This document shows, one piece after another, positions 1 through 10,900 of a stretch of DNA of 64,000 bases. Every line of letters begins with the position of its first letter. The first letter of the stretch is position 1. Both the position numbers and the translations under genes were made by a program. The notes beneath the pieces are model-generated. The model did no database searches and was not told the origin of the DNA. It saw only the letters and a list, made by a program, of their open reading frames with translations. The DNA comes from Dipteris shenzhenensis (Eukaryota > Polypodiophyta > Polypodiopsida > Gleicheniales): NCBI GenBank assembly GCA_047967505.1, contig CM106539.1; one strand, written 5' to 3'.

Positions 1-480
1 GCGCACCCCCCAACCCCCCGCCCCCGTGCACCCCCCACCCCTCACCCCGCCACCCCTCTCTAACCCCCGTCGCCCCCTCTCTAACCCCTCCCCCGCCCCG
101 CGGTGGCGCACACAGCGCCGCCCCGCCCCCTCTCTCTAACCCCCCGTGCGCCCAACCCCCTCACCCGTGCCCCCGGCCGTCGCACCCCCTCCCCCATGCC
201 GCCCCTCTCCCCCTCTTCCCCGAACCCCCTCTCAACGCCGCCCCCCTCTCCCCCGTTCCCCCTCGCCCTCACCGATCCCCTCACCCCCACACAGAACCCC
301 CTGCGAAAAACCGCCCCCCTGCGCAAAACCGCCCCCCTTCGCAAAAACCACCCCCGGCGAAAAACCGCCCCCCTTGTGCAAAACCGCCCCCTGTCAAACC
401 ACTCCCCCCCGCGTGAAACCACTCCCCCCCACGCGAAATCACCACTCCCCCCAAAAAAAAAAAAAAAAAAGAAAACCCTA
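1..480. repeat. C-rich low-complexity tract
   Basis: The + strand is almost pure pyrimidine (runs of CCCCC mixed with CTCTCTAACC). From about 298 to 450 it becomes a rough tandem array of units near 17-20 bp resembling TGCGCAAAACCGCCCCCC, and it closes with an A run. Long reading frames on both strands are Pro/Arg or Gly/Arg artefacts of composition. It may be a degenerate satellite that starts left of the window. Confidence 0.75.
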
Positions 481-830
481 ACCTAAACTAACCTCCGGTT
501 AGTTACTAACTACGGTTAGGTTAGTTGGTTAACCTAGGTTAGGTTAAGTTAGTCGATTACCCTAGGCTAGTTAGTCTAACTCAATAGATTAGGTTAAGCT
601 AGGTTAGTTGGCAGCAACCTAGACTAGGTTAGTTTTGCCTTTGGTTCGGTTAGTTTAACCTAACCTCAGTTAACTTAACTGTAGTTAGTTACACTAACTA
701 AGTTAGACTATGGTCAATCTAACCCTCACTAGGCTAGGTTAGACTAATTGATTAGCCTCTAATTAGCCTCTAACTAGACAAATAGGTTAGTTAGTCTAAC
801 TAGATCAACTTGGTTTCAACCCCTCAATTG
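481..830. repeat. degenerate GGTTA/TAACC repeat
   Basis: The motif GGTTAGGTTAGTT and its complement AACCTAACC recur many times in both orientations, with small palindromes such as AACCTAGGTT. The pentamer resembles TTAGG-type telomeric DNA but is too irregular, and too mixed in strand, to be a telomere. No coding potential is seen. Confidence 0.6.
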
Positions 831-1410
831 GACTTAAAGTCCATTCACACCACCATTAGGACCCCCCAAATGCAAAATTTACCCGTACTTTAACCCCTCG
901 AAACTCATCCGTTTGGGACCCAAACTGAACCTTGTTTGAACCTAGATTTCACGCACGGAAACACCACGTTACGAGGTATTTTTCTAGCCCATTGCACACC
1001 ATTTCGGCATCCCTAGCACACGTTCATTCGCACCCCTGTGTGGGCCTTATTTTGCACAAATTCACTCGTATTTTCACGCCGTGACCTCCGGTTAACGATC
1101 CGTCTGCACCGGCACATTTCCCTACACACGTAGGACAATCTTAGGCACATTATTAACACAACGGTCCCTACACAAACTAACACCACTCCAACTCTCCTAA
1201 CAACACCACCTCCACACCCGCACTTAAGGTAGCGACACCCTTGGCAAATCATGCACAATCTGCATGCAGTTACGTTCTGGCCAACGACTTTGACTCCAAT
1301 GCTCACCCCACCCACATCTAACTCCACTGCAATAACAACCCCCGCCAATCCTCTACCCCGAATCCCCCCCTGAGATTCAACAACTCCCTTTAACTCCTCC
1401 ACGCCCCAAC
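831..1410. other. no gene seen; possible Gypsy-1 leader
   Basis: There are no convincing reading frames. The stretch lies directly upstream of the Gypsy-1 gag start and may hold its leader or a decayed LTR, but I could not match any part of it to sequence downstream of the element, so LTR boundaries are not assigned. Confidence 0.4.
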
Positions 1411-2642
1411 ATGGCTAGACGCCATCATGACCATGATGGGGATATCGAGATCGATGCAGAGGCTGACAACTTCTTCAATCGATGAAATCACAACAATCAA
1501 GGCCGACGCCCCTTGGGAAAACTGAAACTTCCCAAACATAATGGTAGGGGAGACCCAGCTCGCTTCCTCCAGCATTTTGATGCCGCATGTCGAGCAGGTG
1601 GTGATTAGTCCCATGAAACCAAGGTGGCTTGGTTTCCAATGGCCTTAACTGATGAGGCGTCAGAATGGTACCTCGACCTTCTCGTCGAAGAATGTGCCAC
1701 ATGGGACCTACTTCAAACCGAATTCAAACGTCACTTTCAAATGGAGAGGCTACAAGATGATCTCGCTCTCCAACTCAGCAAGATCGAACAAGGCCGGAGA
1801 GAAGATGTCGCACATACCTGGGAAAGATGAAGAGATTGATTGCCAAATGTGACCCACACCCAGATGCAAAGTACCTCACGGCATGGTTCATAGCATGTCT
1901 AAGAAAGAAAATCCGTAAGGATATGAAAAAGATAAGTAGCTATGAAACATTCAGTGCTACTCATGTGGCAGCCATTGACATCGAAGATGGCATGACAGAC
2001 TCAGACACTAGCAGTGATGATGCCAGATCAAATACACGAGATAAACGCTCGAAAAAAGGTAAATCAAAGGACACTGCCGAAACATCCAATGAAGATCGCC
2101 TAGAGGCCATGACCTTGAAGCTGAAAGAAGATATGATGCAGGCCATGGATCAAAAACTCCACTTGTCTCAACCGCCAACTCAAACATATCCACGGTGAGA
2201 AAATGTGTGGTGCCCACACTGCTTGGCAAATCATACAGCAAATGAATGCCTAGTCCTAAGAGCAAGGATCACTGCACAAGCAAATCCACCGCCACGGTTG
2301 TGGTGCCATATCTGTGTCATTGACGGCCATGATGAGAACAGTTGCATCTTCAACATGCGCAACAATCTGCCTCAACCACCACAATACCAAGCGGCACCCA
2401 TGCCGGTATATAGGCAACCGGCACTTGCACAAGCGCCCCCAGCTCCGAGGCTAAATCATGTTCCCGTTCGGACACAAGTCCCACAACTACTCAGGAATCT
2501 GAATCCACGACCATATCCAAGAGCACCAAATCCAGCTCCTCAGGCAGTTCCCATACATCAATTACAAGCCGAGGAAGTAGACTCGCTATTTGAGTATGAA
2601 GCAGAGTACCCAGTGTGCTATGTAGAAGGTGCAGAGGTCTAA
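1411..2642 (+). pseudogene. Gypsy-1 gag (capsid and first zinc knuckles), broken
   Basis: Gag would form the capsid of virus-like particles in the cytoplasm. The start ATG at 1411 opens a charged N-terminus. The block at 1624-1830 (AWFPMALTDEASEWYLDL, then LLQTEFKRHF) is the retrotransposon gag core signature in which a Trp-containing helix precedes F..EF...F. After a frameshift near 1829 the frame continues (DAKYLTAWFIACLRKKIR) into an acidic linker. It ends in two zinc-knuckle-like motifs: CPHCLANHTANEC (CX2CX3HX4C) at about 2214-2252 and CHICVIDGHDENSC (CX2CX4HX4C) at about 2308-2349. Stops at 1483 (TGA), 1606 (TAG) and 2196 (TGA) interrupt otherwise continuous frames. The spaced multiple knuckles are unusual for Gypsy gag, which commonly has one. 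Confidence 0.8.
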
Positions 2643-2920
2643 TACCAGTCTATGCAAACCAAGTGTGACCCAACACATTTCGAGCACCAATCAAGTGTTA
2701 CGGTTGTCGAGAAAATCATAGGATCGCAGAGTGCCCTCATCGTGGTAGCCCAGCTACTTTCCAACCACTCTATAGAGATTGTGGCATAGGACATGCCTGT
2801 ATGGATTGTCCCATAAAAAATAAGGTCCCAGAACAAACAGAGGTTAAGCTTGACATCCCCATCGACATCACTGGGGTGGACCATCAAAGTCTGGGTCCGG
2901 CAAGTCTAAGGTCACAACCT
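2643..2920 (+). pseudogene. Gypsy-1 gag C-terminus with two further zinc knuckles
   Basis: After the TAA at 2640 and a frameshift, another frame encodes CYGCRENHRIAEC (CX2CX3HX4C) and then CGIGHACMDC, a third and a degenerate fourth knuckle. The frame runs to TCACAACCT at 2920, where Copia-1 is inserted, and continues in the same register at 6633. This shows that the two halves were one reading frame before the insertion. Confidence 0.7.
2916..2920. repeat. target site duplication of Copia-1 (left)
   Basis: AACCT immediately precedes the TG of the 5' LTR. The same five bases follow the CA of the 3' LTR at 6628-6632. A perfect 5-bp duplication is the integrase footprint expected for Copia elements and fixes both ends of the insertion. 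Confidence 0.97.
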
Positions 2921-3273
2921 TGTTGAGATATCGAGCTCCACTCGCGATATGCCGGGGTGACTATTGTGCATTTATGTCACCGACTTGTTAGCTGGAGATG
3001 CGGTTGGTACACCGCCCATGAATAATAGCTGGATGACAACTATCCTTATCTACTATAGTTTGTGGCTCAGTTAGTATGCCACCTTAGTTAGTTGAGTTTG
3101 GTTTGAGACCCACATATAGGGTTCTTCTATTTTTTTGTACTTGAGTTCTTTTGGCTTACACAACTAAGAAGAGGAAAACTGTTTTTCAGCCTCCACCTTT
3201 GTGTGTATTCCCCCATTGTGCATGTGAGAAAGCCGCAAGTGAGACTCCTTCCATCTCTCCCACAATCTTCACA
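2921..3273 (+). repeat. Copia-1 5' LTR
   Basis: 353 bp, TG...CA ends, nearly identical to 6275-6627. The right boundary is fixed by the adjacent PBS at 3274. It would carry the promoter and RNA start; I do not see an unmistakable TATA box. Confidence 0.95.
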
Positions 3274-3286
3274 TGGTATCAGAGCC
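3274..3286 (+). promoter_or_regulatory. Copia-1 primer binding site (tRNA-iMet)
   Basis: TGGTATCAGAGCC abuts the 5' LTR. It is the classic complement of the 3' end of plant initiator tRNA-Met, used to prime minus-strand cDNA. Confidence 0.95.
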
Positions 3287-3746
3287 TTGTTCGTGGTAAG
3301 GAGCTCAAGAAAGCAAGCCAAGTTCGTGCTTTCCTTTTTCGAGTTTGGGAGCAAATCTCTGCAGGGAGCACAGCCGAAAGTGCAAGAGTGCACTGTCTCA
3401 GATTGAGACGCCCTTCGCGGTGTGGCGAGAGCGCAGTATATTCAAGGTCATTTCGGGGCCCGTTTTGGAGGCAGAAGTTCTCCGCAGGCACTCTGAAAAA
3501 GGCCCTGTTTTTGTTGTGCGACCACTACTCGGCTAGTCGGTGAAAAGTTGTCGCAGAAATTGCATCGTATGCCTAGGTGCAGAGATTTTGGGAGTTGCAG
3601 ATTCATGCCTGTTGCCTGTTGATGCAAAATCGTCACTAGGACGTGACTGTGTGGTGAAATACCACTCTCGTCGGTTTTGCAGATCTGCCCGTGTGAGGCA
3701 AAAGCTGTGTTTTTTGCAGTGACAGAATATTTTGCAGTGTTCTATA
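3287..3746 (+). other. Copia-1 untranslated leader
   Basis: Non-coding leader between the PBS and the gag ATG. The reading frames over it, in both directions, are not retrotransposon proteins. The same leader is found reversed at about 53706-54246, which confirms it is element sequence. Confidence 0.75.
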
Positions 3747-5171
3747 ATGGCATCTGATTCTCTTTCACAGATTGTCACTGAAAAGCTTGACAAGAACAAC
3801 TTCCAGGCATGGAAGTTTAGAATGATGAATTTCTTGATGGGAAAAGGCTATTGGGAATTCATTACAAGAAATGAAGAAGAACCTGTTCTTCCTAATGTTC
3901 CCAGTCAACAGGAAATGCAAGCATTCAAAGGATGGCATGAGAGAGCCAGGAAAGTTATGTACTGGCTGTCTATCAGTATTTCGGACTCCATAATTGTGCA
4001 TATTCAAAATGCAAATACGCCAAAGGAGGCATGGGATACTTTGGCTAAAATGTACAGCACAAATACGCAGGCCAAGAAAATGCAGCTCAAGCAGGAGCTA
4101 CACAATGTGCAGAGAGAAAATATGAGCATCAATGACTACCACATGAAGGTGAAGAAAATTCCGGATGCACTTGCTTCCATTGGGTCGCCAGTGGATGATG
4201 ATGATTTGGTTTCTGTGACCTTGAATGGTCTAGGAAAGGATTATGCACAGTTCCGGACATCCATTGCCGTCCGTGAAAACTTTCCTGATTTTGAGGAGTT
4301 GATTGCTCTTCTAATTTCTGAAGAGCAGAGAAATGGTGGTGCATCTTCTTCAGCAGGAACTTCAAAAGAAACTGTCTTCTACTCAAATGCTGGCAGAGGT
4401 AGAGGCAGAGGTAGAGGAGGCCGATCTGCAGGCCGTGGTAGAAATTAGAATATGCAGCAAACGCAAGAAAACTAGTCCTATGCAGGAGGACGTAGTAACT
4501 CTAGAGGCAGGGGGAGCCAAAGAGGCCGTGGTGGATGGCAGAGAAGCCAAAATGCAAACAGCAATGTTGAATGCTACTATTGTGGCAAAATGGGTCATAT
4601 GGCTAAGGACTGCTATAAAAAGCAGAATGACATTATGAGTGGAAAATTGCAGCAAGGCAATTATGCATCTTCTAGCAGGCAAGGTGATGACAGAAATGAG
4701 CATCTATTTATGGTGCAGCATATGACCAATTCTGTGACAAGTGCAGAAGAACAAAATGATGTGTGGTATGTTGACCCAGGTGCATCAAACCATATGACAG
4801 GTCATGCAGAATGGATGCAAGATGCAAGGAAGATGGAAAAGCCAGGATTTGTGGAGACTGGTGATGATACTGCACATCCTATTGTGCAGATTGGCAAAAT
4901 TCCTTTGTCTATGCAGGATGGGAAAAAGAAATACTTGTCTGATGTATTTCATGTCCCGAACATCACCAAGAACCTAGTTTCTGTTGGTCAGATGGTTGAG
5001 CAAGGCTTGCAGGTCAGATTTAATCCTCATGGATGCTTTGTTGAGGATATGAAAAATAATGGTCGCTTGATAGCAAAAGGAAAGAAGAAGGGTAGGATGT
5101 TTACGTTGGATGCAGACATGCCTGAATTGAGTGCAACAATGTTTGCACATGGGACCGGTGTAGTTGCAGAT
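3747..5171 (+). pseudogene. Copia-1 gag-protease, two nonsense codons
   Basis: Begins MASDSLSQIVTEKLDKNNF; the FQAWKFRMMNFL and AWDTLAKMY blocks are the plant Copia gag (UBN2/retrotran_gag) signature. A Gly/Arg-rich stretch (GRGRGRGRGG) is interrupted by TAG at 4446 and 4473, with no change of frame. It then continues through the zinc knuckle CYYCGKMGHMAKDC (about 4573-4614) to the protease site VWYVDPGASNHMT (about 4761-4799). The usual catalytic DSGA reads DPGA here, which should inactivate the protease. The MITE interrupts the frame at 5172; the pre-integrase domain resumes after it (IWHKRIGHV). Confidence 0.88.
5164..5171. repeat. target site duplication of the Copia-1 MITE (left)
   Basis: TTGCAGAT lies directly before the MITE and again at 5419-5426. 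The match can be stretched to 10 bp (AGTTGCAGAT) if the final AG of the element is counted, so the size is 8-10 bp. This fits hAT (8) or Mutator (9) superfamilies. Confidence 0.75.
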
Positions 5172-5418
5172 CTCAGGGGGGTCACTATGTATAAACCCTC
5201 TATATCACGTGCGTTCAAGTCCTATATTTAAAATCCCTTATCTGTAAAAATTTTCATTAATAAAATGTACCCCTTTTCTATACAAATCTGTAAATTTTTT
5301 CCAAAACTATTTTAAATAGTCCCTTATGTATATTTATTTCTGTAAATTTTAGAAGTAAAAAATATCCTTCTGTTGAACTCACGTGATAGGGTTACATATG
5401 ATGAGTGACCCCCCCGAG
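5172..5418. mobile_element. MITE (about 247 bp) inside Copia-1
   Basis: The left end CTCAGGGGGGTCACT and right end AGTGACCCCCCCGAG are inverted repeats. The similarity continues inward for about 45 bp (ATGTATAAACCC... against ...GGGTTACATAT, both followed by a CACGTG-containing block). The interior is A+T-rich and non-coding. The flanking 8-10 bp duplication, and the way the integrase frame resumes once the MITE and one copy of the duplication are removed, show a real insertion. A closely similar sequence starts at 13709. Superfamily not certain. Confidence 0.85.
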
Positions 5419-5426
5419 TTGCAGAT

Positions 5427-6260
5427 ATTGATATCTGGCACAAACGCATTGGTCATGTTAATATACAGCGACTAAAATCAATGCAAGCCCAAAATATTGT
5501 TGTAGGATTGCCAAAATTCAAGGTTGCAGAAATGCACAAGATTTGTGAAGCCTGTCAATTTGGGAAACAGGCAAGGAAACCTTTTCCTAGGCATGTTCAA
5601 GAGAGTAAAAAGCCATTGGAATTAATCCACTCTGATGTGTGGACTACAAAAGCTGCATCTATTGGAGGCTGTCACTATTTTGTCACATTTATTGATGACT
5701 TCAGCAGAAAACTGTGGGTGTATTTTATGAAAAAGAAAAGTGAAGTATTGCAGTATGGACTATTTTATGAGGCTGGGGTTCAGATACAGTTGCATGGATA
5801 CACTGATGCTGGTTGGGCTGGTAGCATTTCTGATAGACGATCTACCAGTGGATATGTGTTCTCTTTTGGGAGTGTTGCAGTCACTTGGAGCAGCAAGAAA
5901 CAGCCTACAGTTGCCTTGTCGAGCACAGAGGCTGAGTACAGGGGTGCAGCAATGGCTACATGTGAGGTAGCTTGGTTGCATAAGCTACTCTATGATATGC
6001 ATCAGTCTACAGATGGGCCGGTTGTCATTTATTGTGACAACATGAGCAGTATACACTTAGCAAAGAACCCAGTCTTGCATGCCAGAACAAAGCACATTGA
6101 GGTGCATTATCACTATGTGCGGGAGAAGGTTTTACTAGGTCTTATTGATCTAGTTTATGTCAGCACAGAGGATCAGGTAGCTGACATATTCACGAAAGCA
6201 TTGGGCGCAGAGAAGCTGCGCAAGTTCAGAGACCTGCTTGGTGTGCAGGATTTGGGATTG
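5427..6260 (+). pseudogene. Copia-1 integrase N-terminus fused in frame to RNase H
   Basis: The start is the pre-integrase zinc domain (IWHKRIGHV... then CEACQFGKQARKPF). Next comes the first part of the integrase core (LIHSDVWTTKAASIGGC, VTFIDDFSRKLWVYF). At about 5745-5757 the frame passes directly into the sequence that normally follows reverse transcriptase (YGLFYEAGVQIQLHGYTDAG) and then into RNase H (STSGYVFSFG, ALSSTEAEYRGAA, YCDNMSSIHLAKNP, HARTKHIEVHYHYVRE). The second integrase Asp, the Glu, and the whole reverse transcriptase are absent. The joint contains TTGCAGTATGG and is in frame, consistent with a deletion through a short repeat. No active enzyme is expected. Confidence 0.9.
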
Positions 6261-6274
6261 AGCTCGAGGGGGAG
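6261..6274 (+). promoter_or_regulatory. Copia-1 polypurine tract
   Basis: AGCTCGAGGGGGAG immediately upstream of the 3' LTR is the plus-strand primer site. Confidence 0.85.
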
Positions 6275-6627
6275 TGTTGAGATATCGAGCTCCACTCGCG
6301 ATATGCCAGGGTGACTGTCATGCATTTATGTCACCGACTTGTTAGCTGGAGATGCAGTTGGTACACCGCCCACGAATAATAGCTGGATGATAGCTATCCT
6401 TATCTACTATAGTTTGTGCCTCAGTTAGTATGCCACCTTAGTTAGTTGAGTTTGGTTTGAGACCCACATATAGGTTTCTTCTATTTCTTTGTACTTGAGT
6501 TCTTTTGGCTTACACAACTAAGAAGAGGAAAACTGTTTTTCAGCCTCCACCTTTGTGTGTATTCCCCCATTGTGCATGTGAGAAAGCCGCAAGTGAGACT
6601 CCTTCCCTCTCTCCCACAATCTTCACA
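6275..6627 (+). repeat. Copia-1 3' LTR
   Basis: 353 bp, same ends as the 5' LTR. It differs from it at about a dozen sites. Followed by the second AACCT (6628-6632). Confidence 0.95.
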
Positions 6628-6632
6628 AACCT
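6628..6632. repeat. target site duplication of Copia-1 (right)
   Basis: AACCT, matching 2916-2920. Confidence 0.97.
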
Positions 6633-7562
6633 ATCAATGTAATTACACGTCAACAGAAAGAGGCCACGAAGGACCCTATCATTCCAATCCAACCGAAGCG
6701 ACTTCTAAAAAAGAAAGCACAAGTGCCTCCACCTCCGCCAAGCAATGAGCAGCTGAGTTCATTCACATCAACTCCCGAGCCTCAAATAAAAGAAGCTCCA
6801 TACCCTAATGTAGAGGTGGAGAAGGCTCGTTTTTAGGTACTTCAGCAATGGGTCCAAAATCAACAAGCTCAAATTGAGGCTCAGAAACAAGCTCAAGACC
6901 CAATCCATGACTTGGCCCCACAAAGTATTGATACTTTACTCGAGCCTTTGTTCCAACAACAGACTCCACAACAGAATGTACCGCCACGTCAACTTGAAGG
7001 AGCTGCACTCTCTAGCATCCTGAGTTGCCCTGTGTCAATTCCCATTGGAATACTCTTACGAAATTGTCCCAATCTCTGGGAGAGTTTCAAAGGTTGGATT
7101 GAACTCGCAAATCTCCCTCCAACTATGAACGACATTGAAGATATCCCTATGCGGATGGGTGAGAGAGATAACATATGCAACATTACTGTGCCTTTGATCC
7201 ACAAGACATATAATGAAGTCCAAGCGATAGTGGATGGTGGAGCAGGTGTCAATGTCCTATCAAACGAGCTCTACGAAGAATGGGGTCTCCCACCAATGCA
7301 AAAGGATAATTTCAACATATGCCTTGCCGATGATTCACGGGCTAAACCCTTGGGAATAGTGAATGGCGTGTCCACAAAGATCGCAAGAGTCCACTTTTCC
7401 CTTCAATTCACAATCTTGGATCTCCCCAAAAAATCCTATCAAATCTTACTTAGACGTCCTTGGTTACGGGAAGCATCAGTCCTCCATGACTGGGGAACTG
7501 ATAGATTGACAATCCAGAATCGAGACACTATAGTCAGGGTGAATGGGGACAGGAGCTATTAA
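6633..7562 (+). pseudogene. Gypsy-1 gag-pol linker and aspartic protease
   Basis: Continues the frame interrupted at 2920. A Lys- and Pro-rich linker (KKKAQVPPPPPSNEQ) contains a TAG at 6834, followed by a Gln-rich segment. The retropepsin starts near 7200, with the active site AIVDGGAGVNVLS (about 7228-7266), where DGGAG replaces the more common D(S/T)G. ILLRRPWLREA (about 7443-7475) matches the second conserved protease block (usual form ILLGRPWL) with Gly changed to Arg. Comparison with Gypsy-2 shows that two bases are missing near 7541, which throws the frame to the stop at 7560. Confidence 0.85.
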
Positions 7563-7990
7563 ACCAATTGTTCCTAGAGCATTGGATGACACATCTTCCA
7601 CGACAATCTCAAGCAAATCAGCTCCCTTGCAATAGCATGCCATAGCAGGTGACTCGCAAAGCAATGTCAATAACTGGATACAAACATTGGCAACCATCGA
7701 CAACTGCCATTCATTAGACCCCATCTTCTCACAGATAGATGCTAACGCACTACAGGTCGATCCTCCACCGACACATGAAGAACCAATCGATCTAGAGATG
7801 CCATTCTTTATGGCTGACCTCGAATGGGATAATGAACCTGAAGAAGGTACCCATACCAATGATGACTCAGATTTTCCTTGGGACCTTGAAACAGAGGCTG
7901 CGAATGCTGAAATTGAAGATCAAATCTTTGATAATGACCTGGCCATTCTGCATGCCCTAATGGCAGTTCCCAAAAGTTGAACCTCCGCAG
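7563..7990 (+). pseudogene. Gypsy-1 acidic spacer between protease and RT
   Basis: In the shifted frame the protein continues with an acidic segment (DLEMPFFMADLEWDN, DSDFPWDLETEAANAEIEDQ). TAG at 7633 interrupts it. The same segment in Gypsy-2 (about 50760-51160, minus) carries five extra bases at the place equivalent to 7966, so Gypsy-1 lost 5 nt there and the frame moves again into the pol frame at 7991. No catalytic motif lies in this spacer. Confidence 0.7.
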
Positions 7991-10900
7991 TTGAATAACA
8001 GCAAAAGATCCTGCAAGAAAGCTGCAAGAGGAAATCACAGAAAAGCCAAGGCCGAGCACTTCAATGAATTCAAACGAGTCCAATCAAGGATCGTCGAATT
8101 GTACCTTGCAAAGTCAACTCCCTCAAAATCAAAACCACCGCCTCTTAAATGGTCCCCTAAGGGACTGGAAGGAGTATGTGCAGCACATCAACCCTTACTT
8201 GGAAACACCTTACTAGTGGAAAAGTTACCCCATAGTTCCCAACGTAAGAAGTTTCGAAAATATAAGCCACATGTGCGGATGAAGCTCGATCAAGCGACTT
8301 CAGAAAAAGAAAGAAAAGAAGAGCCTAACAAATTAATAAATGCAACTATGCCACCCAATACACATGACACATGTCAGGCTAGTTCAACTCCATCAAAGGC
8401 CGATCTTCGAGAAGTACCAGAATACTTTAAGAATTATACAAGTGGCAGTGCACCAATAGCAATGCCAAGACCAATCAGAGAATCTGAAGTTCAAGAAACC
8501 GATAGCATTGGAGAAACTCCAATCTATGAGGGACCGGCAAAAACATGCACAACAAACCTCGCCCTTGAAGGGGAGGAAGAAAAGTTGGTTTTCATTGGGA
8601 AACAGCTCCGTCAAGAAGATGAAATGAAACTCAAAGACCTCCTAATGGAATACCATGACTGCCTAGCATGGTCATACAAAGAGATGAAAGGAATTTCACC
8701 AGAAGTGGCAGTACACATGATACCTATAAGGGAAGGTGCTCACCCTAAGGTATGTGGACCTTATTGCACAAATCCTAAATATGGCACCATGGTTTATGAC
8801 GAGCTGGAAAAACTCCTAGATGCCGGATTCATCTATGAGATAGAGCACACTGATTGGGTTTCACCCATTGTCATTGTACCTAAATGCAACAAGAAGCTCA
8901 GAATATGCATAAACTTGAAAAATGTGAATGCCGCCACAATTAGGGATCACTACCCCCTATCCTTAACAGAAATAGTGTTGGAAAAGGTGGCACGATCCAA
9001 AATATATAGCTTCTTGGATGGCTTCAGTGGCTATAACCAAGTGCAAATTGCTCCTCAAGACCAATCAAAAACAACATTTGCTATAGAATGGGGTATTTTT
9101 GCATATAGAGTCATGCCATTCGGCCTTTGTAATGCCCCAGCGACATTCCAGCGAGTTATGTTCACAGCTTTCAAGTCATTTTTGAATAAGTTTTTACAGG
9201 TGTTCTTGGATGATTTGTGCATCCATTCAACGAAACAGGACCACTTCAAATGTCTAGAAGAAGTACTAATCAAATGCAGGGAGTATGGCATCTCCCTAAA
9301 TCCAACAAAATGCCAGTTCATGGTCACCCACGGAGTTGTTTTGGGACACATCATCTCTCAACATGGGATTGCAACTGACATGGACAAAATCAAAATCATC
9401 ATGGAATTGCCACCTCCTACAAAGTCCAAAGGTGTACAGGTCTTTATGGGACATGCCGGCTATTATAGAAGATTTATATTGTGGTATGCCATGATAGCTA
9501 GACCACTTTACAAATTATTAGTGGAGTTCTTATGGACCGAAGAGTGTGACCAAGCCTTTGAGCTTTTAAAGTGGTGCCTAATCACAGCACCCATCCTCAT
9601 ATCTCCCAATTGGGATATTGATTTTCATGTTCATACTGATGGATCCAAGTATGCAATTGGGAGTGTGCTTTGTCAACCTGGTAAACATAAGAAAGACTAC
9701 CCCGTCTTCTTCACCAGTCGACAACTCAATGATGCAGAGATCAACTATACAACCATAGAAAGACAAGCCCTAGCAATGGTGTATAGTGTAAAGAAATTTC
9801 GGCACTATCTACTCGCAAATGATTTTGTCTTCTACACCGACCATCAATCATTGCTTTATCTTGTGAACCGCCCATGTACCACAGGAAGAATGACCAGATG
9901 GCTCCTCTTCCTGCAAGAATTCAACTTCAAAATCGTGGTCCGCAAAGGTGCCCAACACTACATTGCCGATTACATGTCTCGAGTCAAGACAGGAGAAGAA
10001 GCCACTGGAGTAGAAGATGACTTACCAGATGCCACACTATTTCAAATAGATGATGTTCCAAAATGGTGTGGAGATATCATTGGGTACTTGATGGCAGGAA
10101 GACCACCCCCTGACATGAAAGCAGTAGATGCAAGAAAATTGATTCTAAAGGCTGCACCCTATCAACTCATTGCAGGACAACTGTACAAGATGGGCAAGGA
10201 CCAAATATTAAGAAGATGTGTAATGCCTCATGAGATCTTGCCAATCCTGAGTGAAGTCCATGAAGGCATTGCAGGAGGACACTTCCAAGGGGAAGCCACA
10301 GCAAGAAAAGTTCTCCTCGCAAGCTACTGGTGGCCAACACTGTGGGCAAATGCCTATGAATATGTAAAAGGCTGTGATGTATGCCAACGGACTATTAAAC
10401 CACAACACAAAGACTTCAATCCCATAACACCAATTATTGCACAACAACCATTTGAAAAATGGGGGATTGACTATGTGGGTCCCATACATCCAGCAACAAA
10501 AGGAACACAGGCACGCTACATCATTGTGGCCACTGATTACTTTACAAAATGGGCTGAAGCTAAAGCAGTCAGAAAGGCAGAAGCCAGAAGCACAGCAAGA
10601 TTCTTATACGAAAATGTGATCACCCGATTCAGATGCCCCATTGAAATTGTGTTAGATAGAGGCACACATTTTGTCAATGAGGTAATCCAAGAACTCTTGT
10701 CTAGCTTCATGGTCATCCATAGAAAAAGCACACCCTACTACCCCCAAGGGAATGGACTAGCAGAATCCACAAACAAAATCATATGCAATATCCTCACCAA
10801 GGTAGTAGAACCACAGCGTTCTGATTGGGCAGAGAAATTGAATGCAGCCTTATGGGCATACAGAACCACATTCAAGGTCAGTACAGGGAACACACCTTTT

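Larger units (their letters stand above)
2921..6627 (+). mobile_element. Copia-1: Ty1/Copia element, internally deleted, nested in Gypsy-1
   Basis: Bounded by two 353-bp LTRs that start TGTTGAGATA and end CTTCACA, with a tRNA-iMet PBS, a polypurine tract and a perfect AACCT duplication. It keeps gag, a zinc knuckle, a protease segment, the integrase N-terminus and RNase H, but the rest of integrase and all of reverse transcriptase are missing. The two LTRs differ at about a dozen positions, mostly transitions (roughly 3%), so this is not a recent insertion. A MITE sits inside it at 5172-5418. A truncated relative lies at 53412-54598. Confidence 0.95.

Noticed and set aside
3127-3636. Several short ORFs over the Copia-1 LTR and leader
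   Set aside because: They also occur in the other LTR copies and overlap the PBS; they are not proteins.
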